From Modestobacter marinus (GTDB lineage Bacteria > Actinomycetota > Actinomycetes > Mycobacteriales > Geodermatophilaceae): a stretch of 64,000 bases of DNA. The position numbers and the translations under genes were made by a program. Below are positions 1 to 10,440 of this stretch, piece after piece; position 1 is the first letter of the stretch; every line of letters begins with the position of its first letter. A model generated the notes under the pieces. That model worked only from the letters and a program-made list of their open reading frames with translations. It was not told the DNA's origin and searched no databases. The stretch covers positions 1-64,000 of the forward strand of contig NZ_JABGCH010000024.1 of assembly GCF_019799945.1 (NCBI RefSeq). The letters run 5' to 3'.

Positions 1-229
1 ACGTCGCCGGACGGCCCCCGCATTCTCATCCCCAAGCGCGGCGATCCAAGATCGCCAACCGATACACCTCATGCCGGGACGGGCTCACCGGGGGACGAGT
101 ACGGATGACCCGTCCGTCGGACGGTCCGGGAGCCCAGTGCGGGGCCGGAGGCTCCCGCTGGGAACCCGGGCAGCGGCTCAGCGCGGCAGGAGACGGCACC
201 TGGCCGCGGTGGAGCGCGGAAGCGCGACC
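1..229. other. window-edge stretch without a recognised gene
   Basis: No coding frame here resembles a known protein. It lies downstream of mogA (minus strand). Visible structures are a 15-base palindrome at 110-124 (CCGTCCG-T-CGGACGG) and an inverted repeat GGGAGCC/GGCTCCC at 128-134 and 150-156. Either could help end the molybdenum cofactor transcript, but neither has a T-tract. Confidence 0.3.
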
Positions 230-716
230 TCAGGCATGGTCCCCGCCGCGGAGCTGGCTGACCACGTGCGGGAGCAGGGGGCCGAGGACCGCCAGCCCGT
301 CCCGCACGCCCCCGGTGGACCCGGGGAGGTTGACGATCAGCGTGCGCCCGGCGACGCCGGCGATCCCGCGGGACAGCACCGAGGTGGGCACCTCCTGCTC
401 ACCCGCGCGGCGCACCGCCTCAGCGATGCCGGGGGCCTCCCGCTCGAGCACCGCGCGGGTCGCCTCCGGGGTGACGTCGGTGGGCGACAGCCCGGTCCCG
501 CCGGTGGTCAGCACCACGTCGGCGCCGGACGCGACGGCCTCGCGCAGCACCTCCTCGAGCCGCCCGAGGTCGTCGGGCCGCACGTGCGGGCCGTCGACGG
601 AGAAACCGAGCGCGCGCAGGCCCTCGGCCAGCACCTGGCCGCTGCGGTCGGCGTACACGCCGGCCGCGGCCCGGTTGGAGGCGGTGACGACGACCGCACG
701 GGGATCGGGGGGCAGC

Positions 717-724
<8 letters not shown>
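230..724 (-). CDS. mogA: MogA/MoaB-family molybdenum cofactor protein
   Basis: A 164-residue protein of the MoCF-binding fold that adenylylates molybdopterin in the cytoplasm before molybdate insertion by MoeA. The signature TTGGTG is at residues 73-78, followed by SPTDVTPEA, and NLPGSTGGV lies near 132-140. The length is normal for single-domain MogA/MoaB. Start is GTG at 724, overlapping the end of moaC by 8 bases, so translation is probably coupled. It is the last gene of moeA-moaC-mogA. MogA and MoaB cannot be separated safely from sequence alone. Confidence 0.9.
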
Positions 725-1189
<465 letters not shown>

Positions 1190-1193
<4 letters not shown>

Positions 1194-2395
1194 TGCAGGG
1201 CTCCTTCGATCAGGACGACGGTCACCTCGGCGCCCGCGGGCAGCTCGGTGACGTCCTCGGGGACGACGACCAGGCAGTTCGCCCGCGCCAGGTGGGCGAC
1301 CAGGTGTGATCCGGGCCCGCCGACCTGCGAGACCTCGCCGGCGTCGAAGCGCCCGCGCAGGAACTGGCGCCGGCCTTCCGGGGAGCGCAGCGGGGCGGTG
1401 AGCCGGGCGGTGCTGCGCAGCCGCTCGGGGGACGCGTGCCCGAGGGCGCGGCGCAGCGCCGGGCGCACGAACACCTCGAAGGACACGAACGCGCTCACCG
1501 GGTTGCCCGGCAGCGTCACCACCGGGACGCCGTCCACGGTGCCGGCGCCCTGCGGGCCGCCCGGCTGCATCGCGACCTTGCCGAACTCCACCGTGCCCAG
1601 GACACCGAGGGCGTCCTTGACCACCTCGTAGGCCCCCGCGCTGACCCCGCCGCTGGTGACCAGCAGGTCGGCGGTGGGCAGCTCCGCCCGGATCGCGGTC
1701 AGGAACTGGTCGACGTCGTCGGGCACGAAGTGCAGCGTGCGCGCCTCGCCTCCGGCGTCGGTCACCGCGGCCGCGAGCAGGACCGAGTTCGACTCGTAGA
1801 TCTGCCCGGGCAGCAGCGGGCGGCCCGGCTCGACGAGCTCGCTGCCGGTGGAGAGCACCAGCACCCGGGGCCGGCGCCGGACCGGCACCTCGGCGTGGCC
1901 CACGGCCGCGGCCAGGCCCAGCTGCGCGGCGCCCAGCGGGGTGCCGGCGGGCAGGGCCAGCTGCCCGGTGCGGATGTCCTCCCCGGTGTGGCGCAGGTGG
2001 GTGCCGACGGCGGGTGAGCCGGTGATCGTCACCACGCCGGTGCCCGCGTCGGTGCGCTCGACCGGGACGATCACATCCGCGCCCGCGGGCACCGGCGCGC
2101 CGGTCATGATCCGGTGCACCGTGCCCGGCGCGAGCGGGGGGACGGAGGTGCGCCCGGCCGGGACGTCCTCGGCCACCGGCAGCCGCACGGGGGCGGCGTC
2201 GCTCGCCGTCCCGACCTCGGCGTGCCGGGCGGCGTAGCCGTCCATCGCCGAGTTGGTGAACCCCGGCAGGTCGACCAGCGCGGCCAGGTCGCGGGCCAGC
2301 ACCCGGCCCGCCGCGGCCCCCACGGGCACCTCTTCGACCGGCAGGGGGCGCAGCAGCGCCGCCACGACCGCCTGGTGTTCCTCGACGCTGCGCAC
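1190..2395 (-). CDS. moeA: molybdopterin molybdenumtransferase MoeA
   Basis: A 401-residue MoeA that inserts molybdate into adenylylated molybdopterin. N-terminal domain I/II carries FTNSAMDGYA (about 45-54). The MoCF-binding domain has LVTSGGVS, and LPGNPVSAF follows, before the C-terminal beta-barrel domain IV. The frame stays open upstream to 2839, but GTG at 2395 gives the usual length and a start at family position (RSVEEHQ). A GAGGAT -10-like hexamer ends 6 bases before it, suggesting a leaderless transcript. First gene of moeA-moaC-mogA, divergent from the carbonic anhydrase gene. Confidence 0.93.
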
Positions 2396-2401
2396 GCGCC
2401 C

Positions 2402-2407
2402 ATCCTC
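2402..2407 (-). promoter_or_regulatory. -10-like element for moeA (leaderless)
   Basis: GAGGAT sits 6 bases before the moeA GTG, the spacing expected when transcription begins at the start codon. No clear -35 is visible. Confidence 0.35.
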
Positions 2408-2446
2408 ACCGATGCTGGTCCGGCGGGCAGGTGCCCCCCGGCGCGC

Positions 2447-2452
2447 TAGGTT
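2447..2452 (+). promoter_or_regulatory. -10-like element for the carbonic anhydrase gene
   Basis: TAGGTT lies 25 bases before the ATG at 2478, leaving a short leader that contains GGAGGAGG. It faces the moeA promoter. Confidence 0.4.
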
Positions 2453-2477
2453 CCCGGGGTACGGAGGAGGAGCGTGG

Positions 2478-2963
2478 ATGAGCGAGATCGACCGCATGCT
2501 GGCGGCCAACGAGGTGTGGCTGGACCAGTTCCCGGGGCACCTGCCGGTGGCACCGGCCCGCAAGGTGGCCGTCGTCGCGTGCATGGACTCACGGATGCCG
2601 CTGTTCGGCATGCTGGGCCTCGCCGTCGGCGACGCGCACGTCATCCGCAACGCCGGGGGCGTGGTCACCGAGGACACCCTCCGGTCGCTGACCATCTCCC
2701 AGCACGTGCTCGGCACCCGGTCGGTGGTGCTCGTGCACCACACCGACTGCGGACTGCAGAAGTCCACCGACGAGGAGGTCGCCGACCTCGTCGAGCGCAC
2801 CACCGGGCACCGGCCGCCGTGGACCGCGCGCACGTTCACCGACGTGGACGCCGACGTCCGGGAGTCGGTGCGGATCCTGCAGGCGACGCCCTACCTGCTC
2901 AGCACCGAGGTGCGCGGGACGGTGTACGACGTGGCGACCGGCCGGCTGCGCGAGGTCCGCTGA
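2478..2963 (+). CDS. small beta-class carbonic anhydrase
   Basis: A 161-residue zinc enzyme predicted to interconvert CO2 and bicarbonate in the cytoplasm. Zinc ligands are visible as Cys35 in ACMDSR, with the Asp37/Arg39 dyad, and His88 and Cys91 in HHTDC. The length matches the short mycobacterial Rv1284 type. ATG 2478 is chosen because GGAGGAGG lies just upstream, although the frame is open further 5'. It is transcribed divergently from the molybdenum cofactor operon, with no sign that it belongs to that pathway. Confidence 0.92.
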   Translation: MSEIDRMLAANEVWLDQFPGHLPVAPARKVAVVACMDSRMPLFGMLGLAVGDAHVIRNAGGVVTEDTLRSLTISQHVLGTRSVVLVHHTDCGLQKSTDEEVADLVERTTGHRPPWTARTFTDVDADVRESVRILQATPYLLSTEVRGTVYDVATGRLREVR

Positions 2964-3047
2964 CAGCTCCGGGAGCATCGCAGCGAGGAACGAGCGAGGA
3001 GCGGACCGGAGTGCGGAGGCGGACGCTCGTCACGGTCCGCTGACAGC
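2954..3047 (+). repeat. GC-rich short repeat, copy 1, with flanking 14-base duplication
   Basis: The core begins GAGCATCGCAGCGAGG (2973) and continues with GAGCGAGGAGCGGA. It lies between two identical copies of GGTCCGCTGACAGC, at 2954-2967 (over the carbonic anhydrase stop) and 3034-3047. A second copy of the core lies before tsaD (14855-14924). The layout looks like insertion of a small element or a local duplication. The rest of the 2964-3236 gap is rplM leader, with no gene recognised. Confidence 0.6.
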
Positions 3048-3236
3048 GGACGTCACGGTCGGCCGACGGCCGGGAGGGCGCCGTCCGGTGGCTGGTATCG
3101 TGACCTGCTGGCGCGCGCCGCTGGTTGGTGCACGCGCGTCCGGGGCCTTCCCGACCTGGTCGGGGCCCGCGTCTCCCGTGCTCGGTGAGGCGATCCCACC
3201 AGCCGCCCGCCCGACTGACGAAGGACAGTGAGCCTC

Positions 3237-3680
3237 GTGCGCACGTACAGCCCCAAGCCCGGTGAGATCACCCGGGCCTGGCACGTCATCGACGCCACCG
3301 ACGTGGTGCTCGGCCGACTCGCCAGCCAGACCGCGCAGCTGCTGCGCGGCAAGCACAAGCCCCAGTTCGCCCCGCACGTGGACGCCGGCGACTTCGTCGT
3401 CATCGTCAACGCGGGCAAGGTGGCGCTGACCGGCTCGAAGCGCGACGAGAAGATCGCCTACCGCCACTCCGGGTACCCGGGTGGCCTCCGCCAGACCAAG
3501 GTCGGCGACGAGCTCAAGACCCGCCCCGACCGCGTCATCGAGCGCGCCGTCAAGGGGATGCTGCCGCACAACACGCTGGGCCGGCAGATGCTCTCCAAGC
3601 TCAAGGTCTACGCCGGGCCCGAGCACCCGCACGCCGCCCAGCAGCCCCAGACCTTCGAGATCAAGCAGGTGGCCCAGTGA
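3237..3680 (+). CDS. rplM: 50S ribosomal protein L13
   Basis: A 147-residue L13, an early assembly protein of the large ribosomal subunit. The start is placed at GTG 3237 (RTYSPKPGE), as in Streptomyces L13; a second GTG at 3228 would add three residues but lies only two bases after the AAGGA motif. Core blocks WHVIDA, VLGRLAS and the C-terminal [11 protein letters not shown] are intact. It overlaps rpsI by four bases (GTGA), the usual rplM-rpsI operon. Confidence 0.96.
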   Translation: MRTYSPKPGEITRAWHVIDATDVVLGRLASQTAQLLRGKHKPQFAPHVDAGDFVVIVNAGKVALTGSKRDEKIAYRHSGYPGGLRQTKVGDELKTRPDRVIERAVKGMLPHNTLGRQMLSKLKVYAGPEHPHAAQQPQTFEIKQVAQ

Positions 3681-4096
3681 CCAGCGCACTGACCGTGACC
3701 GACGCCGACGGGCGTCCCATCCAGACCGTCGGCCGCCGCAAGGAGGCCATCGTCCGCGTCCGGCTCGTGCCGGGCACCGGCGAGTTCCGCCTCAACGGCC
3801 GCACCCTGGAGCAGTACTTCCCGAACAAGGTGCACCAGCAGCTCATCCGCGAGCCGTTCGTGACCCTCGAGAAGGCCGAGCAGTACGACGTCATCGGCCT
3901 GCTCAAGGGCGGCGGCGTCACCGGCCAGGCCGGTGCCCTGCGGCTCGCGATCGCGCGCGCGCTCATCCAGGTCGAGGCCGAGGACCGCCCGGCGCTGAAG
4001 AAGGCCGGCTTCCTCACCCGTGACCCGCGGGTCAAGGAGCGGAAGAAGTACGGCCTGAAGAAGGCCCGCAAGGCTCCTCAGTACTCCAAGCGCTGA
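3677..4096 (+). CDS. rpsI: 30S ribosomal protein S9
   Basis: A 139-residue S9 of the small-subunit head, whose C-terminal tail reaches the P-site tRNA. The final residues [12 protein letters not shown] are the canonical tail. [12 protein letters not shown] (19-30) and the [19 protein letters not shown] block are typical. GTG start overlaps the rplM stop. The next gene, glmM, begins 22 bases after the stop and is probably co-transcribed. Confidence 0.97.
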   Translation: MTSALTVTDADGRPIQTVGRRKEAIVRVRLVPGTGEFRLNGRTLEQYFPNKVHQQLIREPFVTLEKAEQYDVIGLLKGGGVTGQAGALRLAIARALIQVEAEDRPALKKAGFLTRDPRVKERKKYGLKKARKAPQYSKR

Positions 4097-4118
4097 CCGG
4101 CGCAGCGGCACTCGACCA

Positions 4119-5462
4119 GTGGGTCGCCTCTTCGGGACCGACGGTGTCCGTGGCCGGGCCAACGCCGACCTGACGCCGGAGCTGGCGCTCTCGGTGGCCC
4201 GGGCCGCCGCCAGCGTGCTCGCCGACCGCGACGGGACCTCGCGTCCCGTCGCGGTCGTCGGCCGTGATCCCCGGGCCAGCGGGGAGATGCTCGAGTCGGC
4301 CGTGGTCGCCGGGCTGGCCAGCGCCGGCGCCGAGGTGCTCCGGGTCGGCGTGCTGCCCACCCCGGCCGTCGCGCACCTCACCGACCGGACCGGCGCCGAC
4401 CTCGGCGTCATGATCTCGGCGAGTCACAACCCGATGCCGGACAACGGCATCAAGCTGTTCAGCCGGGGCGGGCACAAGCTGCCCGACGCGGTCGAGGCCG
4501 CCATCGAGCGGCGGGTGGCCAGCCCGGACGGCGACGACCACCGGCCCACCGGCGGCGGGATCGGCCGGGTCCGGGACCTTCCCGGCGCCGCCGAGGACTA
4601 CACCGCGCACGTGCTGTCCGCCCTGCGCGAGCCGCTGCGCGACCTGCGTGTGGTCGTCGACTGCGCGCACGGCGCCGCATTCCGCGCCGCCCCCGAGGTG
4701 TACCGCCGCGCGGGCGCCGACGTGCACGTCATCGGTGGCCAGCCCGACGGCTGGAACATCAACGACGGCATCGGCTCCACCCACCTCGGTCCGCTGATCG
4801 CCGCCGTCGCCGAGCAGGGCGCCGACATCGGGATCGCGCACGACGGGGACGCCGACCGCTGCCTGGCGGTGACCGCCAAGGGCGACGTCGTCGACGGCGA
4901 CGGCATCCTCGCCATCTGCGCCCTCGCCCTGCACGAGAGCGGCAACCTCACCGACGACACCGTGGTGGCCACGGTGATGAGCAACCTGGGCTTCCACCAC
5001 ACGATGCGCCAGGCGGGCATCAAGGTGCAGACGACGGCGGTCGGTGACCGCTACGTGCTCGAGGCGTTGCGCTCCCGCGGGCTGTCCCTGGGCGGGGAGC
5101 AGAGCGGGCACCTGGTGTTCCGGGACTGGGCCACCACCGGCGACGGCCTGCTCACCGGCCTGGCCCTGCTCTCCCGGATGAGCTCCAGCGGCGCCTCCCT
5201 CGCCGAGCTGGCGTCCGTGGTGCGCCGGCTGCCGCAGACCCTGGTCAACGTGCCGGTCAGCGACCGGCTCGCGGTCGTCGAGAGCGACGACGTCGCCCAG
5301 GCGGTCAACGCGGTCGAGGCGGAGCTCGGGGACGCCGGGCGGGTGCTGCTGCGCCCCTCGGGCACCGAGCAGCTCGTGCGGGTCATGGTCGAGGCGCCCA
5401 CCCAGGAGCAGGCGGACGCCGTGGCGGGCCGGCTGGCGGAGGTCGTCGCCGCCACCGGGTGA
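4119..5462 (+). CDS. glmM: phosphoglucosamine mutase GlmM
   Basis: A 447-residue alpha-D-phosphohexomutase that converts glucosamine-6-phosphate to glucosamine-1-phosphate for UDP-GlcNAc and peptidoglycan synthesis. The phosphorylated serine is Ser102 in SASHNP, the metal loop is DGDADR (242-247), the sugar-binding loop is GEQSGH, and the phosphate-binding loop RPSGTE is near the C terminus. GTG 4119 gives [12 protein letters not shown], the family N terminus. It follows rpsI closely and precedes glmS, the enzyme that makes its substrate. Confidence 0.96.
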   Translation: MGRLFGTDGVRGRANADLTPELALSVARAAASVLADRDGTSRPVAVVGRDPRASGEMLESAVVAGLASAGAEVLRVGVLPTPAVAHLTDRTGADLGVMISASHNPMPDNGIKLFSRGGHKLPDAVEAAIERRVASPDGDDHRPTGGGIGRVRDLPGAAEDYTAHVLSALREPLRDLRVVVDCAHGAAFRAAPEVYRRAGADVHVIGGQPDGWNINDGIGSTHLGPLIAAVAEQGADIGIAHDGDADRCLAVTAKGDVVDGDGILAICALALHESGNLTDDTVVATVMSNLGFHHTMRQAGIKVQTTAVGDRYVLEALRSRGLSLGGEQSGHLVFRDWATTGDGLLTGLALLSRMSSSGASLAELASVVRRLPQTLVNVPVSDRLAVVESDDVAQAVNAVEAELGDAGRVLLRPSGTEQLVRVMVEAPTQEQADAVAGRLAEVVAATG

Positions 5463-5506
5463 CCGCCGTCCCCCGGCGGCGGGCGGAGGGTCTCCGCGTG
5501 CGCCGG

Positions 5507-5512
5507 TACCAT
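5507..5512 (+). promoter_or_regulatory. -10 element for glmS (leaderless)
   Basis: TACCAT ends 7 bases before the glmS ATG, so transcription should begin at the start codon. This leaves no room for a glmS ribozyme. Confidence 0.55.
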
Positions 5513-5519
5513 CGGTGCA

Positions 5520-7382
5520 ATGTGCGGCATCGTGGGGTACGTCGGCCCGCAGGACTCACTCGGCGTGGTCCTGGAAGGTCTCCGGAGGCTCGAGTACCGG
5601 GGGTATGACTCCGCTGGTGTCGCCGTCCTCGCGGACGGGCAGCTGAGCACGGCCAAGAAGGCCGGCAAGCTCGCCAACCTGGAGAAGCAGCTCGCCGAGG
5701 CGGACCTGCCCGCCGCCACGATCGGCATCGGGCACACCCGGTGGGCCACCCACGGCGGCCCGACCGACCGCAATGCGCACCCGCACGTGTCCGCCGACGG
5801 TCGGGTGGCGGTCGTCCACAACGGGATCATCGAGAACTTCGTCCCGCTGCGCGCCGAGGTCGAGGCGACCGGCGTGGAGTTCACCTCCGAGACCGACACG
5901 GAGGTCGTCGCGCACCTGCTCACCGCGACGTACCGCGCGCTGCCCGCGGGCCCGGACCGGCTGGCCGAGGCGATGCGCGCGGTCAGCCGCCGTCTCGAGG
6001 GCGCCTTCACCCTGGTGGCCACGCACGCCGACGAGCCGGACACGATCGTCGCCTCCCGGCGCAACAGCCCCCTGGTGGTCGGCGTCGGGGACGGCGAGTA
6101 CTTCCTCGGCTCCGACGTCGCCGCGTTCATCGGGCACACCCGCAACGCCCTGGAGCTCGGCCAGGACCAGGTTGTGGAGATCGACCGCACCCGCGGTGCC
6201 ACCGTCACCGACTTCTCCGGCAACCGGGTCGAGCCCACCGCCTACACCGTCGACTGGGACGCCGCGGCCGCCGAGAAGGGCGGCTACCCCTGGTTCATGC
6301 TCAAGGAGATCGCCGAGCAGCCGCGGGCCGTCGCCGACACGCTGCTCGGCCGCCTCGGCGAGTCCGGGGAGCTGGTGCTGGACGAGGTCCGCCTGTCCGA
6401 CCAGGAGCTGCGCGACATCGACAAGATCTTCGTCGTCGCCTGCGGCACCGCCTTCCACGCCGGTCTGCTCGCCAAGTACGCGATAGAGCACTGGACCCGG
6501 ATCCCGGTCGAGGTCGAGGTGGCCAGCGAGTTCCGCTACCGCGACCCGGTGCTGGACCGCTCGACGCTCGTCGTGGTCATCAGCCAGTCCGGCGAGACGA
6601 TGGACTCCCTGATGGCGCTGCGGCACGCCCGGGACCAGAAGGCCCGCGTGCTCGCGATCTGCAACGCCAACGGGTCCACCATCCCGCGCGAGTCCGACGC
6701 GGTGCTCTACACCCACGCCGGCCCGGAGGTCGCCGTCGCCTCGACCAAGGGCTTCCTGACCCAGGTCGTCGCCTGCTACCTGGTGGGGCTGTTCCTGGCG
6801 CAGGTGCGCGGGGTCAAGTACGCCGACGAGATCGCCGCCATCGTCGACGACCTGCGCGCGCTGCCCGATGCCGTGGCCCGGGTGCTGGAGCAGATGGAGC
6901 CGGTGCGCGAACTGGGCCGGTCGCTGGCCGACGCGAACACGATCCTGTTCCTCGGCCGGCATGTCGGCTTCCCGGTCGCGCTGGAGGGTGCGCTCAAGCT
7001 CAAGGAGCTGGCCTACATCCACGCGGAGGGCTTCGCCGCCGGGGAGCTGAAGCACGGGCCGATCGCCGTCATCGACCAGGGGACGCCGGTCGTGGTGATC
7101 GTGCCCTCACCGCGCACCCGCGAGTCGGTGCACGGGAAGGTGGTCTCGAACATCCAGGAGGTCCGCGCCCGGGGCGCGCGGACGATCGTGATCGCCGAGG
7201 ACGGCGACGACGACGTGCTGCCCTTCGCCGACCACGTGATCCGGGTGCCACGCACCCCCACCCTGCTCGCGCCGGTGGTCACCACGGTGCCGCTGCAGGT
7301 GCTGGCCTGCGAGATCGCCGACACCCGCGGCCTGGACGTCGACCAGCCGCGGAACCTGGCCAAGAGCGTCACGGTGGAATAG
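5520..7382 (+). CDS. glmS: glutamine--fructose-6-phosphate aminotransferase
   Basis: A 620-residue GlmS that makes glucosamine-6-phosphate from fructose-6-phosphate and glutamine, the entry step to amino sugars. Cys2 (MCGIVGY) is the N-terminal nucleophile after Met removal. The glutaminase domain covers about 1-220, with GHTRWATHG and the internal HNGIIEN. Two SIS sugar-isomerase domains follow, with SQSGETMDS in the first and the terminal [13 protein letters not shown] tail. Length is normal. It sits between glmM and acpS and appears to have its own leaderless promoter. Confidence 0.97.
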   Translation: MCGIVGYVGPQDSLGVVLEGLRRLEYRGYDSAGVAVLADGQLSTAKKAGKLANLEKQLAEADLPAATIGIGHTRWATHGGPTDRNAHPHVSADGRVAVVHNGIIENFVPLRAEVEATGVEFTSETDTEVVAHLLTATYRALPAGPDRLAEAMRAVSRRLEGAFTLVATHADEPDTIVASRRNSPLVVGVGDGEYFLGSDVAAFIGHTRNALELGQDQVVEIDRTRGATVTDFSGNRVEPTAYTVDWDAAAAEKGGYPWFMLKEIAEQPRAVADTLLGRLGESGELVLDEVRLSDQELRDIDKIFVVACGTAFHAGLLAKYAIEHWTRIPVEVEVASEFRYRDPVLDRSTLVVVISQSGETMDSLMALRHARDQKARVLAICNANGSTIPRESDAVLYTHAGPEVAVASTKGFLTQVVACYLVGLFLAQVRGVKYADEIAAIVDDLRALPDAVARVLEQMEPVRELGRSLADANTILFLGRHVGFPVALEGALKLKELAYIHAEGFAAGELKHGPIAVIDQGTPVVVIVPSPRTRESVHGKVVSNIQEVRARGARTIVIAEDGDDDVLPFADHVIRVPRTPTLLAPVVTTVPLQVLACEIADTRGLDVDQPRNLAKSVTVE

Positions 7383-7437
7383 CAGGACGACCCCTGCCCC
7401 GCGGGCCGTTCCGGTGCGAGCTTGGCAGACTGTCCCG

Positions 7438-7821
7438 GTGATCATCGGGGTCGGCATCGACGTCTGCCCGGTGGAGCGGTTCGCCGCCTCCCTGGACCGC
7501 ACACCCGGCCTGCGGGACCGGCTCTTCACCACCGACGAGCAGACCACCCCCTCGGGCGGCCGGCGCACGGGGGAGTCGCTGGCGGCCCGGTTCGCGGCCA
7601 AGGAGGCGCTGGCCAAGGCCCTCGGCGCGCCCGGTGACCTGAACTGGCACGACGCCGAGGTGACGGTGGGGGATCGCGGCCGCCCCCACCTCGTCGTCCG
7701 GGGCACCGTCGCGCGCCGGGCCGCGGAGCTCGGCGTCACCTGCTGGCACGTGTCACTGAGCCACGACGGGGGCGTCGCGTCGGCCGTGGTGGTCGCGGAG
7801 CGCGGGGACACCGCGCCGTGA
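7438..7821 (+). CDS. acpS: holo-[acyl-carrier-protein] synthase
   Basis: A 127-residue AcpS that moves phosphopantetheine from CoA to acyl carrier protein. The Mg-binding motif GVGIDV is at the N terminus, [13 protein letters not shown] is the second motif, and HVSLSHDGG is near the C terminus. GTG 7438 is preferred to GTG 7414 because it gives the usual N terminus and follows a CAGACT -10-like hexamer by 6 bases. Its stop overlaps the start of the next gene (GTGA at 7818), so the two are coupled. Confidence 0.93.
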   Translation: MIIGVGIDVCPVERFAASLDRTPGLRDRLFTTDEQTTPSGGRRTGESLAARFAAKEALAKALGAPGDLNWHDAEVTVGDRGRPHLVVRGTVARRAAELGVTCWHVSLSHDGGVASAVVVAERGDTAP

Positions 7822-9260
7822 TCGGGCTCTACACCGCCGCCGGGGTGCGGGCCGCCGAGGACGCGGTGCTGGCGGCGGTCCGCGAGGGTGCGCTCATGCA
7901 GCGGGCCGCGACCGGCCTGGCCACGATCTGCCTGCAGCTGCTGGGCCGGGCCCACGGCGTCCGGGTGGTCCTCCTGGTGGGTGCGGGCAACAACGGCGGC
8001 GACGCGCTCTACGCGGGCGCGTACCTGGCCGCCCGCGGCGCGCAGGTGACCGCCGTCCTGCTCGCCCCGGACCGGGCGCACGCCGGCGGCCTGGTCGCGC
8101 TGCGCCGGGCCGGCGGCCGGGTGGCCGACCCCGGGCACTCCGGTCTGGACCGCGCCGACCTGGTCCTGGACGGGATCGTGGGCATCGGCGGCAGCGGTGG
8201 ACTGCGGGATCCCGCCGCGGCGCTGGTCGCCGAGGCGATCGCCGGGCCCGCGCTGCTCGTGGCGGTCGACGTCCCCAGCGGCGTGGCCGCGGACACCGGT
8301 GAGGTGCCCGGCGCCGTCTTCCCCGCCCAGCACACCGTCACCTTCGGAGCGGTGAAGACCGGGCTGGTCGTCGGCGCGGGACGGCAGGCGGCCGGCACGG
8401 TGCACCTGGTCGACATCGGGCTGGGCGGGGCGCTCGGGGCGCCGGACGCCCGGCAGCTCACCGACGCCGACGTCGCCGTCCACCTCGACGCCCCGGACCC
8501 CGGCGACGACAAGTACTCGCGCGGGGTCGTCGGCATCGTCGCCGGATCGGCCACCTACCCGGGTGCGGGCGTGCTGTGCACCGGGGCCGCGCTGCGCGCC
8601 CGGCCGGGGCTGGTCCGCTATGCCGGTACTGCGGCCGAGGGCGTGCGCGCGGCCTGGCCGGAGGCGCTCGTCACCTCCGGGCGGCCGGCGGACGCCGGGC
8701 GGGTGCAGGCCTGGGTCGCCGGGCCCGGCATGGGCATCGACGACGACGCCCGCAGCGTGCTGGCCGAGGTGCTGGCCACCGACCTGCCGGTGGTGGTGGA
8801 CGCCGACGGTCTGACGCTGGTCGCGGCGCAGCCCGAGCTGGTCCGGGAGCGGACCGCGCCCACCGTGCTCACGCCGCACGACCGGGAGTTCGCCCGCGTC
8901 CTCGGCGACGAGGTGGGGCCCGACCGGGTCGCCGCCGCCCGCCGTGGCGCCGCGGCCCTGGGCTGCACGGTGCTGCTCAAGGGCGACGCCACCGTCGTCG
9001 CCGACGCGGACGGCGCGGCCTACGTCAACGCCACCGGCACCTCCTGGCTGGCCACCGCCGGCACCGGTGACGTGCTCGCGGGGATCCTCGGTGCGCTGCT
9101 GGCCACCGGGCTCCCGGCCGCCGAGGCGGCCGCGGTCGCGGCGCACGTGCACGGCCGGGCCGGGCAGCTGGCCGCCGAACGGGGCCCGTTGATCGCCGGG
9201 GACCTGGTGCGCGTGCTGCCGGAGACCGTCGGCCGGTTGCGCCGCGGTGGCGCGGCCTGA
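7818..9260 (+). CDS. nnr: bifunctional NAD(P)HX epimerase/dehydratase
   Basis: A 480-residue repair enzyme for hydrated NADH and NADPH. The N-terminal YjeF_N domain (about 1-210) has [10 protein letters not shown] and acts as epimerase. The C-terminal ribokinase-like domain (about 220-480) has the dehydratase motifs [18 protein letters not shown] and [13 protein letters not shown]. The fusion is the normal bacterial form. GTG overlaps the acpS stop. Next comes alr, a common actinobacterial order (acpS-nnr-alr). Confidence 0.95.
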   Translation: MIGLYTAAGVRAAEDAVLAAVREGALMQRAATGLATICLQLLGRAHGVRVVLLVGAGNNGGDALYAGAYLAARGAQVTAVLLAPDRAHAGGLVALRRAGGRVADPGHSGLDRADLVLDGIVGIGGSGGLRDPAAALVAEAIAGPALLVAVDVPSGVAADTGEVPGAVFPAQHTVTFGAVKTGLVVGAGRQAAGTVHLVDIGLGGALGAPDARQLTDADVAVHLDAPDPGDDKYSRGVVGIVAGSATYPGAGVLCTGAALRARPGLVRYAGTAAEGVRAAWPEALVTSGRPADAGRVQAWVAGPGMGIDDDARSVLAEVLATDLPVVVDADGLTLVAAQPELVRERTAPTVLTPHDREFARVLGDEVGPDRVAAARRGAAALGCTVLLKGDATVVADADGAAYVNATGTSWLATAGTGDVLAGILGALLATGLPAAEAAAVAAHVHGRAGQLAAERGPLIAGDLVRVLPETVGRLRRGGAA

Positions 9261-9285
9261 CACCGGTGCCTGGGAGAGTGGTGGT

Positions 9286-10440
9286 GTGACGTCGTTGGAC
9301 ACCGCACTGCTCCACCGGGCCGAGGTGGTCGTCGACCTGGACGCCATCGCGGCGAACACCGCCGTGCTGCGCGAGCGGGCCGACCGCCCGCTGATGGCGG
9401 TGGTCAAGGCCGACGGCTACGGCCACGGCATGGTCCCCGCCGCGCGGGCGGCCCTCGCCGGCGGTGCCGACGCGCTGGGCGTCGCCGTCGTCGAGGAGGC
9501 GCTGGCGCTGCGCGCCGCCGGGGTGACCGCCCCGCTGCTGGCCTGGCTGCACGCGCCCGGCGAGGACTTCGCGGCGGCCCTCGCCGCCGACGTGGAGGTC
9601 TCGGTCAACGCCGACTGGGGGCTTGCCGAGGTGGTCGCGGCCGCGCGGGAGACCGGCCGGACCGCCCGGCTGCACCTGTTCGCCGACACCGGCCTGTCCC
9701 GGGAGGGCGCCACTCCCGCCGACTGGCCGGGCCTGGTGACGGCGGCCGCCCGCGCGCAGGGCGACGGCGACGTCGAGGTGGTCGGGCTGTGGAGCCACAT
9801 GGCCTACGCCGACGCCCCCACGCACCCGACGATCGGCCGGCAGGTGCGGCTCTTCGAGGAGGCCGTCGACATCGCCCGCGCGGCCGGCCTGACCGGCGCC
9901 CGGCGGCACCTGGCCAACTCGGCGGCGACGATCGCGCTGCCGGAGACCTGGTACGACATGGTCCGCCCGGGGGTCGCCGTCTACGGGCTCGACCCGCTCG
10001 GCGGCGACCCCGCCGCGTACGGGCTGCGCCCGGCGATGACCGTGCAGGCCCAGGTGGCGCTCACCAAGCGCGTGCCGGCCGGCGCCGGGGTCTCCTACGG
10101 CCACACCTACTCCCCGCAGCGGGAGACGACGCTCGCCCTGGTGCCGGTCGGCTACGCCGACGGCGTGCCCCGCGCGGCGGGCAACCGTGCGCCGGTGCTC
10201 GCCGCGGGAGCGCAGCGGACCATCGCCGGGCGCGTGTGCATGGACCAGTTCGTGCTCGACGTCGGGGACGACGCCGTGTCGGCCGGCGACCAGGTCGTCC
10301 TCTGGGGGCCCGGGGACGGCGGCGAGCCGACCGCCCAGCAGTGGGCCGACGCCGTCGACACGATCCACTACGAGCTGGTGACCCGGATCGGTGGCCGGTT
10401 CCGGCGGCGGTACGTCGGCACCGCCGGGGCTGGACGATGA
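9286..10440 (+). CDS. alr: alanine racemase
   Basis: A 384-residue PLP enzyme that makes D-alanine for peptidoglycan. The cofactor lysine is Lys41 in VVKADGYGHG. The C-terminal domain has VPVGYADGVPR and CMDQFVLDV. GTG 9286 gives a normal N terminus; the frame is open to 9247, but a GAGAGT -10-like hexamer at 9274-9279 ends 6 bases before 9286, supporting this start. The stop overlaps the next ATG (ATGA). Confidence 0.95.
   Translation: MTSLDTALLHRAEVVVDLDAIAANTAVLRERADRPLMAVVKADGYGHGMVPAARAALAGGADALGVAVVEEALALRAAGVTAPLLAWLHAPGEDFAAALAADVEVSVNADWGLAEVVAAARETGRTARLHLFADTGLSREGATPADWPGLVTAAARAQGDGDVEVVGLWSHMAYADAPTHPTIGRQVRLFEEAVDIARAAGLTGARRHLANSAATIALPETWYDMVRPGVAVYGLDPLGGDPAAYGLRPAMTVQAQVALTKRVPAGAGVSYGHTYSPQRETTLALVPVGYADGVPRAAGNRAPVLAAGAQRTIAGRVCMDQFVLDVGDDAVSAGDQVVLWGPGDGGEPTAQQWADAVDTIHYELVTRIGGRFRRRYVGTAGAGR

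Noticed and set aside
2478-3043. Overlapping plus-strand frame through the carbonic anhydrase gene and past its stop (from 2474)
   Set aside because: Arg/Gly-rich shadow translation in another frame, with no family motif.
5463-5519. Possible glmS ribozyme
   Set aside because: Only 57 bases separate glmM and glmS, and the -10 element places the transcript start at the ATG.
7107-9407. A 766-codon open frame on the minus strand opposite glmS, acpS and nnr
   Set aside because: It lies antisense to three well-identified genes, has no family resemblance, and is the long antisense frame expected from 74% GC codon bias. The same applies to other antisense frames, for example 22302-25259 and 44099-46543.
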